Below, piece after piece: positions 1 to 6,629 of a stretch of 6,629 nucleotides of DNA. The notes beneath the pieces are model-generated. The model had not been told where the DNA came from, did no database searches, and saw nothing but the letters and a program-made list of their open reading frames with translations. A program made the translations under genes and the position numbers. The stretch's first letter is position 1, and each line of letters starts with the position of its first letter. Origin of the DNA: an uncultured Collinsella sp. Lineage in GTDB: Bacteria > Actinomycetota > Coriobacteriia > Coriobacteriales > Coriobacteriaceae. The stretch spans positions 1 through 6,629 of the forward strand of contig USPH01000079.1 of the NCBI GenBank assembly GCA_900556515.1. Direction: 5' to 3'.

Positions 1-33
1 TCTCGTGGGCTCGGAGATGTGTATAAGAGACAG
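1..33 (+). other. Illumina Nextera (Tn5) adapter remnant, not genomic
   Basis: Bases 15-33 read AGATGTGTATAAGAGACAG, the 19-bp Tn5 mosaic end used in Nextera libraries. Bases 1-14 (TCTCGTGGGCTCGG) are the matching read-2 adapter tail, lacking only its first G. The match is exact over all 33 bases as I know the adapter. This is untrimmed library sequence at a contig end, not a transposon in the genome: there is no transposase and no second end. Translated in frame with the next gene it adds the false residues MYKRQ. Confidence 0.98.
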
Positions 34-582
34 GTCCTGGCGCTCGATTCGGTCTTTGATTCGTTGCTCGGCCACGATGTGCTCATCAAGCAGTATCAGA
101 TGAACCGCCTGACGGTCTTTATCGACCCCGATAATGCCGATTCGGACGATGCCTACAACCTGCAGCAGTCGCTTATCGCCGTTGGCTCGGGCGGCTTCTT
201 TGGTAAGGGTTTGGGCCATGCGACGCAGTCGGCCGGCGGCTTTCTTCCTGAGTTCCACACCGACTTTGTCTTCGCCTTCCTATCCGAGACCTTTGGCTTT
301 TGCGGTTCCTTTTTGCTCCTGTGCCTCTACGTGCTGCTGATCTTTTCGACGATTCGCGTCGCCTTTAAGTGTGAGTCGCTGTTCTTGCGTCTTTCGTGTG
401 TGGGCATCGTTGGCATGTGGGCGTTCCAGACTTTCGAAAACATCGGCATGTGCATCGGCATGATGCCGATTACCGGTATTCCGCTACCGTTTATTAGCTT
501 CGGTTCGTCTTCGATGATGATTCAGCTGCTGACGGTGGGTATCGTACAATCCATATGGCGGCATCGTTCGGGCGCCGCGTAA
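34..582 (+). CDS. rodA: RodA, SEDS-family peptidoglycan glycosyltransferase (C-terminal part, 5' end missing)
   Basis: RodA polymerises lipid II into glycan strands in the inner membrane together with a class B penicillin-binding protein, during cell elongation. About 182 C-terminal residues are present; a full protein is usually 360-400 or more, so the N-terminal membrane helices are missing because the contig starts here. An upstream GTG at 19 lies in adapter and is not a start. Visible family signatures, in order, are the loop with FIDPDNADSDDAYN, then QQSLIAVGSGGFFGKGL, then FLPEFHTDFVFAFLSETFGF, and PITGIPLPFISFGSSS near the end. The Asp of HTDF (codon 262-264) probably matches the essential Asp of SEDS enzymes. 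Three hydrophobic segments follow HTDF. The FLPE-HTDF wording favours RodA over FtsW. One oddity is FGSSS where most relatives have YGGSS. The next gene starts 18 bases downstream, so they are probably cotranscribed. Confidence 0.9.
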   Translation, partial: VLALDSVFDSLLGHDVLIKQYQMNRLTVFIDPDNADSDDAYNLQQSLIAVGSGGFFGKGLGHATQSAGGFLPEFHTDFVFAFLSETFGFCGSFLLLCLYVLLIFSTIRVAFKCESLFLRLSCVGIVGMWAFQTFENIGMCIGMMPITGIPLPFISFGSSSMMIQLLTVGIVQSIWRHRSGAA

Positions 583-587
583 CCGCT

Positions 588-594
588 GGAGGGG
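588..594 (+). promoter_or_regulatory. Shine-Dalgarno of the DUF697-like gene
   Basis: GGAGGGG lies 6 bases before the ATG at 601, in the 18-base gap after rodA. It fixes the start of the following gene. Confidence 0.8.
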
Positions 595-600
595 TTTGCT

Positions 601-1530
601 ATGAAAATTCCCGTAGATAAGCTGACCCGCGCTTTTAAGATGGGCGCGTCCGTTAAGAAGGATTCCGATACGCCGGTGCGCGTCTCGGTCTATCTGGATT
701 CGTCCGCCTCGCGCTTTCTGGCCGAGACGGTGCGTGACGCCTTTGTGCCGCAGACGACCTCGGGCATTGTGCGCGTCGAGCGTCTGGGGGAGGAGCGAAT
801 TGCTCCAAAGACCGATACCGATGTGGTGCTGGTGCTCTCGTGTGGTTCCGACCGCTTGGAGAGTGCCGTGCAGGAGCTCGTGATCGCCGGCGCGCCCGTG
901 TGCGTGCTTGCCGAGTCTGCTGTGGAGGTGCCATTTATCGAGGAGTCCACGCCCATGCTCGGCGTGGTAGCGGCAATCGATAAGACGTATCTGCTCGAGA
1001 CGCTTGCCCGCTGGATTCTCGACCGCACCGACAAGGAAACGGCTTTTGCGGCGAACTTTGCCTTCATGCGCATCGCGGCGGCCAATCGTATCATCACCTC
1101 GTGCGCGCTCACCAATATGGCGACCGGTGCACTGGTGTTTTTGCCAGGCGCCGATTATCCCGTTATGGCGCTGGCGCAGGTGGGCATGCTCTTTGAGCTC
1201 GCTGCCGTCTTTGGACGCGGCATTAAGCCTGAGCGCGGCTACGAGGTCGCGGGCGTGCTTGCCGGCGGTCTTGTGATCCGCGCGGTCACCCGCGCGCTCG
1301 TCAAACAGACGCCGCATATTGGGTTTGCCGTCAAGGCGCTCACTGCTGCCGCGGGCACCTACAGCATGGGCCGTGCGCTTGTTTCGCTCTACGAGCGCGA
1401 TGTCGACTACAGCCGTGCCAACGAGGTGGTCACTGCCACGTTCTCCCGCGTTCGCGATCTGGTGACCACGGTCGCGGGCGCTACCCGTCCTATGGCGTCC
1501 TACCAAGACGCATCCGATCTCGCTGCTTAG
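601..1530 (+). CDS. DUF697-like domain protein with a degenerate GTPase-like N-terminal domain
   Basis: The function is unknown. Residues about 155-268 resemble DUF697, a helical, partly hydrophobic domain often fused to small GTPases: ALTNMATGALVFLPGADYP, then MALAQVGMLFELAAVFG, a glycine-rich AGGLVIRAVTRALV, and GFAVKALTAAAGTYSMGRAL. Residues about 26-140 look like an alternating alpha/beta domain: VRVSVYLDSSASRFLAETV, then TDVVLVLSCGSDRLESAVQEL, then APVCVLAESAVEVP. The order of elements matches a GTPase (strand-loop-helix, a strand after the switch, and a strand where NKxD would sit), but there is no GxxxxGKS and no NKxD, so nucleotide binding is unlikely. No signal peptide is seen; the hydrophobic helices at about 157-262 suggest membrane association. 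The ATG at 601 has a good Shine-Dalgarno. It lies between rodA (18 bases) and the radical SAM gene (10 bases), so it is probably in the same operon. The DUF697 assignment is from motif memory; the pseudo-GTPase reading is inference. Confidence 0.7.
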   Translation: MKIPVDKLTRAFKMGASVKKDSDTPVRVSVYLDSSASRFLAETVRDAFVPQTTSGIVRVERLGEERIAPKTDTDVVLVLSCGSDRLESAVQELVIAGAPVCVLAESAVEVPFIEESTPMLGVVAAIDKTYLLETLARWILDRTDKETAFAANFAFMRIAAANRIITSCALTNMATGALVFLPGADYPVMALAQVGMLFELAAVFGRGIKPERGYEVAGVLAGGLVIRAVTRALVKQTPHIGFAVKALTAAAGTYSMGRALVSLYERDVDYSRANEVVTATFSRVRDLVTTVAGATRPMASYQDASDLAA

Positions 1531-1540
1531 GGGTTTTCCG

Positions 1541-3418
1541 TTGCGCGTTGCATACCAAGACTGTTTTCATTTAATTGAGCCGCTGCTCGCCAAGGTCGAG
1601 AAGCCGAGCCGCTATATCGATCACGAGTGGGGCACGCTTTCCAAGGCCGATGCCGACTACCGTTGCTGCCTGATCTATCCGGATGTGTACGAGGTCGGTC
1701 TGCCCAACCAGGGCATCGCCATCCTCTACAACATCCTTAACCAGGCCGAGGGCATCTCCTGCGAGCGCGGCTATGTGCCGTGGCCCGATATGGGCGACGC
1801 CATGCGCGAGGCGGGTATTCCGCTGCTATCGCTCGAGGGTGCAGCGCCGGTCGCTTCGTTTGATATCGTCGGTCTGCATGTGCCGCACGAGATGGCGGTG
1901 ACGAACTTCCTCGAGGCTTTGGACCTCGCTGGCATTCCGCTGTTAGCGGCCGACCGAGGTGAAGACGACCCAATCATCATCGCCGGCGGTCCCTCGGTGT
2001 ACAACCCCGAGCCGTACGCGGCCTTCTTCGATGCCATCCTCATCGGTGAGGGCGAGGAATCGCTGCTCGAGACCTGCCAGCTGCATCGCCGCCTGCGTGA
2101 CGAAGGGGTCCCGCGCGCGCAGATTGTCGATCAGCTTGCATCCATTGCCGGCAACTACGTGCCGTCGCTCTATGAGGTTCGTCACGACGAGCCCTGCTCG
2201 CCGCATGGCTACACCGTGCCGCGTGAGGGCAAGGATGCGCCGACCGTGGTCTACAAGCGCGTCGTCGAGGATTTCGGCGCCACGAATCCGCTGTCGCAGT
2301 CGTGCGTGCCCTATGCGCAGCTGGTCCACGACCGCCTGTCTATCGAGATCCTGCGCGGCTGCGCCCGCGGCTGTCGTTTTTGCCAGGCTGGCATGACGTA
2401 TCGCCCGGTGCGCGAGCGCTCGGCCGACCAGATTGTCTCGTCGGTGATTCAGGGTCTGGAAAAGACTGGCTATGACGAGGTGTCGCTGACCTCGCTCTCC
2501 ACGACCGACCACTCCTGCATTCGCGACGTGCTCGGCAGGCTCAACCGTCGCCTGGAGGATACGGGTATTCGCGTGTCTATTCCGTCGCAGCGCCTGGATT
2601 CGTTTGGCGTGGATATGGCCGAGTCGGTCGCCGGCGAAAAGAAGGGCGGACTGACGTTCGCGCCCGAGGCCGGCAGCCAGCGCATGCGCGACATCATTAA
2701 CAAGAACGTGACCGAGGAGGACTTGGACCGTGCGGCCAAGGCGGCCTTCGAGGCCGGCTGGAACCGCATGAAGCTCTACTTTATGATGGGCCTTCCCGGC
2801 GAGCGCGACGAGGACATCGTGGCCATCGCCAATCTGGCCGATCACGTGCTGGAGCTCGGTCGTTCCGTGGTTCCCAAGGCTCGTCGCGGCTCGATCTCGG
2901 TGTCCATCTCGGTTTCGGTCTTTATCCCCAAGGCCGCCACGCCGTTCCAGTGGTGCCCGCAGCTCGACTACGACGACGTCAAGCGTCGCCAGAAGCTGCT
3001 TATCACGAGCGTTCGCAACCGTGCCGTCCGCGTGCATTACCACGATGCCGAGACTTCGCTCATCGAGGCCGCGCTGTCCCGCGCCGGTCGCGACATGACG
3101 CCCGTCATCATCGATGCTTGGCGCTCGGGCTCTCGCTTTGACGCCTGGGTAGAGCATTTCTCGCTTGATAACTGGAAGGAGGCTGCTGCCAAAAACGGCA
3201 TCGACCTCAATGAGCTCGTGCACCTGCCCTACGAGTTGGACTGGCGCCTGCCGTGGGAGCATGTGAGCCCCGGCTGCACGCGCGGTTTCCTCGAGCGCGA
3301 GTACCGTCGCTCGCTCGAGGGCGTCACGACTCCCGACTGCACCCGTACGTCGTGCACCGGCTGCGGGATCTGCCCCACGCTCCACGCCAAGAATGTATTG
3401 ATGGGTGATCGCGCATGA
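1541..3418 (+). CDS. B12-binding-type radical SAM protein, TIGR03960 family
   Basis: A 625-residue iron-sulfur enzyme of unknown substrate. Residues about 40-180 form a cobalamin-binding-like Rossmann region (CLIYPDVYEVGLPNQGIAIL, IIIAGGPSVYNPEP, LIGEGEE), but the DxHxxG motif of His-on B12 proteins is absent. The radical SAM core begins at RGCARGCRFC: Cys274, Cys278 and Cys281 form CxxxCxxC, which binds the 4Fe-4S cluster that cleaves SAM. Core motifs follow: EVSLTSLSTTD (313-323), VSIPSQRLDSF (345-355), LTFAPEAGSQRMRDIINKNV (371-390) and KLYFMMGLPGE (411-421). The C terminus carries a second cysteine group, Cys600, 605, 608 and 611. The start is TTG at 1541, supported by AGGGG at 1529-1533, which overlaps the upstream stop; no ATG in this frame fits better. 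It overlaps the next gene by ATGA. In many bacteria the next gene is fused to this one or adjacent to it, and both sit beside RNase G and the L21/L27 genes, hinting at a role in RNA or ribosome modification; this is inference. Confidence 0.9.
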   Translation: MRVAYQDCFHLIEPLLAKVEKPSRYIDHEWGTLSKADADYRCCLIYPDVYEVGLPNQGIAILYNILNQAEGISCERGYVPWPDMGDAMREAGIPLLSLEGAAPVASFDIVGLHVPHEMAVTNFLEALDLAGIPLLAADRGEDDPIIIAGGPSVYNPEPYAAFFDAILIGEGEESLLETCQLHRRLRDEGVPRAQIVDQLASIAGNYVPSLYEVRHDEPCSPHGYTVPREGKDAPTVVYKRVVEDFGATNPLSQSCVPYAQLVHDRLSIEILRGCARGCRFCQAGMTYRPVRERSADQIVSSVIQGLEKTGYDEVSLTSLSTTDHSCIRDVLGRLNRRLEDTGIRVSIPSQRLDSFGVDMAESVAGEKKGGLTFAPEAGSQRMRDIINKNVTEEDLDRAAKAAFEAGWNRMKLYFMMGLPGERDEDIVAIANLADHVLELGRSVVPKARRGSISVSISVSVFIPKAATPFQWCPQLDYDDVKRRQKLLITSVRNRAVRVHYHDAETSLIEAALSRAGRDMTPVIIDAWRSGSRFDAWVEHFSLDNWKEAAAKNGIDLNELVHLPYELDWRLPWEHVSPGCTRGFLEREYRRSLEGVTTPDCTRTSCTGCGICPTLHAKNVLMGDRA

Positions 3419-4227
3419 GTGAGCGCCTGACCGACAACCCCACGCTCTTTAGACTTCGTGTTCGCTATGGCAAGCGCGATCGCCTTAAGTACCTGGGCCA
3501 TCTCGAAGTGATCCATACCATTGAGCGCATCGTGCGCCGTGCGGGACTTCCCTATGCCGTCACGCAGGGCTTCTCTCCGCACATGCGCGTGGGCTTCTCT
3601 TCGGCGCTACCGGTTGGTACGTCGTCGACCTGCGAGTGGTATGACCTGTTTATGACCGAGTTCGTGGCGCTCGACGAGGCGTTTGAGCGCCTGGCTGCGG
3701 CGTCTCCGGCCGATCTGGCGCCCATCGAGGCGGCGTACATCGACGTGCGCACGCCGGCATTGACGGCGCAGCTCACACGCCTGTCGTATCGCATCGACTT
3801 ACACCTGGATCCCGAGGCGCCCGTAAGCGCCGACGAGGTGCGTCGTGCGATCGACACGCTGCGCGCGGATCATGGCATCGACTACGCGCGCGGCAAAAAG
3901 AGCAAGCGCTTGGATTTGGATCACACGCTCGTTGGCTATGAGCTCACGGCGGGGGAGCGCCCGGACCATTTGGTTCTCATGCTCGACACCCATGCCGACA
4001 ACGAGGGCTCTATGCGTCCGGAAATTTTGCTTTCTGCTGCTGATGTTTTGTTGCAGGGCTTGACCCCGGGCGTGGATGCACCTATTGTTTCCACCGGTAT
4101 GCAAGACCTCGTGACCATCTGCTCCTACGATGTCGAGCGTCAGAATCAAGCATGCGAGGACGACGAGGGCCGACTCGTCAGCCCCATACCTGTGCGAACT
4201 TGTGGATTTGCTCCACATACTCGTTGA
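3415..4227 (+). CDS. TIGR03936 / DUF2344 radical SAM-associated protein
   Basis: This 270-residue partner of the upstream radical SAM enzyme has no known biochemical role. The family N terminus is clear: FRLRVRYGKRDRLKYLGHLE (12-31; family pattern ..FxSHLD), then RRAGLPYAVTQGFSPHMRVG (41-60) followed by FSSALPVG (61-68; family pattern QGFNPH...FG.ALPVG). No cysteine cluster is present, so it is not itself a radical SAM enzyme. The ATG at 3415 overlaps the previous stop as ATGA and has only a weak Shine-Dalgarno, so it probably relies on translational coupling, which would fit a fixed-ratio complex. In some species the two are one fused protein; here they are separate. The last 25 or so residues, from EDDEGR on, look low in conservation, and their codons overlap the rplU promoter. 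Identity of the family is fairly sure; function is not. Confidence 0.87.
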   Translation: MSERLTDNPTLFRLRVRYGKRDRLKYLGHLEVIHTIERIVRRAGLPYAVTQGFSPHMRVGFSSALPVGTSSTCEWYDLFMTEFVALDEAFERLAAASPADLAPIEAAYIDVRTPALTAQLTRLSYRIDLHLDPEAPVSADEVRRAIDTLRADHGIDYARGKKSKRLDLDHTLVGYELTAGERPDHLVLMLDTHADNEGSMRPEILLSAADVLLQGLTPGVDAPIVSTGMQDLVTICSYDVERQNQACEDDEGRLVSPIPVRTCGFAPHTR

Positions 4228-4252
4228 CGGGGGTATTTTCGCCTGCTACTAT
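4224..4252 (+). promoter_or_regulatory. sigma-70-type promoter of rplU-rpmA
   Basis: The -35 box TTGACG (4224-4229) and the -10 box TACTAT (4247-4252) are separated by exactly 17 bases. Each differs from consensus (TTGACA, TATAAT) by one or two bases. The -35 box overlaps the TGA stop of the preceding gene. Transcription would start near 4259, giving a leader of about 35 bases before the rplU ATG. This is too short to hold a large ribosomal-protein leader structure. Confidence 0.75.
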
Positions 4253-4279
4253 ATTCGGCTGTTGCACTAACTGATGCAT

Positions 4280-4285
4280 GAAGGG
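4280..4285 (+). promoter_or_regulatory. Shine-Dalgarno deciding the rplU start
   Basis: GAAGGG lies 9 bases before the ATG at 4295. An in-frame ATG at 4274 would add seven residues (MHEGQVN) before MYAIVNTGGK, but it has no Shine-Dalgarno and L21 normally begins at MYAI. Confidence 0.65.
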
Positions 4286-4294
4286 CAAGTAAAC

Positions 4295-4669
4295 ATGTAC
4301 GCAATCGTTAACACGGGCGGCAAGCAGTACAAGGTCGCCACCGACGATGTCATCACCGTCGAGAAGATCGAGGGCAATGAGGGCGACAAGGTCACCCTGC
4401 CGGTTATCTTCCTCAACGATGGTAAGAAGATCGTCACCGATCCCGACAAGCTGGCCAAGGCCAAGGTTACCGCTCAGATCGTTGAGCAGTTCAAGGGCGA
4501 GAAGCAGCTGGTCTTCAAGTTCCACAAGCGCAAGCGCTATCGTCGTCTGAAGGGTCACCGTCAGCAGCTCACCAAGCTGAAGATCGTGAAGGTTCAGGCT
4601 ACCTCCCGCGCCAAGAAGGCTGTCAAGGCAGAGGCTGAGGCTGTTGCCGAGGCTCCCGTCGCCGAGTAG
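4295..4669 (+). CDS. rplU: 50S ribosomal protein L21 (bL21)
   Basis: bL21 binds 23S rRNA in the large subunit. The N terminus MYAIVNTGGKQYKV and the basic stretch KFHKRKRYRRLKGHRQQLTKL (from residue 75, rRNA-binding) are family hallmarks. Length is 124 residues, against about 103 in E. coli; the excess is a C-terminal Lys/Ala/Glu tail from about residue 104 (SRAKKAVKAEAEAVAEAP), a common variable extension in actinobacteria. The start at 4295 was preferred to an in-frame ATG at 4274 because of the conserved N terminus and the Shine-Dalgarno position. Codon use is strongly biased (lysine AAG throughout), as expected for a highly expressed gene. It is the first gene of its own unit, with a promoter just upstream, and is followed 33 bases later by rpmA. 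No Prp protease gene separates them. Confidence 0.98.
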   Translation: MYAIVNTGGKQYKVATDDVITVEKIEGNEGDKVTLPVIFLNDGKKIVTDPDKLAKAKVTAQIVEQFKGEKQLVFKFHKRKRYRRLKGHRQQLTKLKIVKVQATSRAKKAVKAEAEAVAEAPVAE

Positions 4670-4702
4670 ATTACACTCGTAACGAAAGAGTAGGTATACA
4701 CA

Positions 4703-6512
<1,810 letters not shown>

Positions 6513-6515
6513 GCC

Positions 6516-6629
6516 ATGTCGCTGCGCGGTGGAATCGGTCTGCCCGAGCTTCCTCGCGAGGACGGGCAGGAGTTTAGGCTCGGCATTATGGGTGGCACCT
6601 TTGATCCCATCCATTACGGGCACCTGGTG
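6516..6629 (+). CDS. nadD: NadD, nicotinate-nucleotide adenylyltransferase (N-terminal part, runs off the window)
   Basis: NadD joins nicotinate mononucleotide and ATP to deaminated NAD, a late step of NAD synthesis in the cytoplasm. Only 38 codons are present. The nucleotidyltransferase signature is clear: [17 protein letters not shown] (21-37), with the GxFxPxHxGH motif that binds ATP. About 20 residues precede the first strand, somewhat more than usual ([20 protein letters not shown]), so the N terminus is extended. An in-frame ATG at 6588 lies within the first strand and is too far in to be the start. The ATG at 6516 is 3 bases after the obgE stop. The obgE-nadD order is common in bacteria, often followed by yqeK and rsfS. 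The 3' end is outside the window, not a truncation. Confidence 0.9.
   Translation, partial: MSLRGGIGLPELPREDGQEFRLGIMGGTFDPIHYGHLV

Noticed and set aside
15..33. Genuine Tn5 transposon end
   Set aside because: The mosaic end is directly joined to the Nextera adapter tail, is at the window edge, and has no transposase, partner end or target duplication.
484..1506. Long minus-strand open frame opposite rodA and the DUF697-like gene
   Set aside because: It is a shadow of plus-strand codon bias: low-complexity Arg/His-rich translation, no ribosome site seen, no known motif.
1943..3385. Long minus-strand open frame opposite the radical SAM gene (480 codons)
   Set aside because: Such frames are common opposite GC-rich genes with codon bias. 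The translation is rich in Arg, His and Ala with no recognisable domain, and the plus strand has clear family motifs.
4263..4278. Small hairpin TGCA-N8-TGCA in the rplU leader as an L21 autoregulatory structure
   Set aside because: Four base pairs of a self-complementary tetramer are too weak, and the leader is too short for the known L21 leader.
4278..4292. Mini-ORF ATG AAG GGC AAG TAA ending two bases before the rplU start
   Set aside because: It has no Shine-Dalgarno of its own and its codons overlap the rplU ribosome site. A four-codon frame this short is expected by chance.

Overview
This 6.6 kb window is a conserved chromosomal housekeeping block from a GC-rich bacterium. All genes lie on the + strand. 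Gene order, protein character and the lack of long non-coding stretches suggest an actinobacterium of class Coriobacteriia, probably Collinsella-like; this is inferred from memory of the families, not from a search. The first 33 bases are not biological: they match the Illumina Nextera (Tn5) read-2 adapter, so the contig starts here and the truncation of the first gene is an assembly edge, not a mutation.

Layout: (1) 34-582, the C-terminal half of rodA, the SEDS peptidoglycan polymerase of the elongasome. (2) 601-1530, a 309-residue protein with a C-terminal DUF697-like domain, preceded by a domain that looks like a GTPase fold without its nucleotide-binding motifs. (3) 1541-3418, a B12-binding-type radical SAM protein of the TIGR03960 family, starting with TTG. 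(4) 3415-4227, its DUF2344/TIGR03936 partner, overlapping it by ATGA. Genes 1-4 are tightly packed and read as one operon. (5) A clear sigma-70-type promoter (TTGACG, 17 bp, TACTAT) overlaps the stop of gene 4 and starts the ribosomal unit rplU (4295-4669) and rpmA (4703-4960). (6) A strong intrinsic terminator at 4986-5029 follows rpmA and ends three bases before the Shine-Dalgarno of obgE (5046-6512, TTG start). (7) nadD starts at 6516 and runs off the window; only 38 codons are present.

The block joins cell-wall elongation, an uncharacterised radical SAM pair, two 50S proteins, the 50S-assembly GTPase ObgE and NAD synthesis. This is a variant of a widespread arrangement (radical SAM - RNase G - L21 - Prp - L27 - Obg). 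Here RNase G and the Prp protease are absent from their usual slots, and L27 lacks the N-terminal extension that Prp removes. I see no mobile element, CRISPR array, tRNA or rRNA. The most interesting points are the terminator/attenuator-like leader of obgE, the apparent pseudo-GTPase next to rodA, the split radical SAM pair with an extra cysteine cluster, and the adapter contamination.
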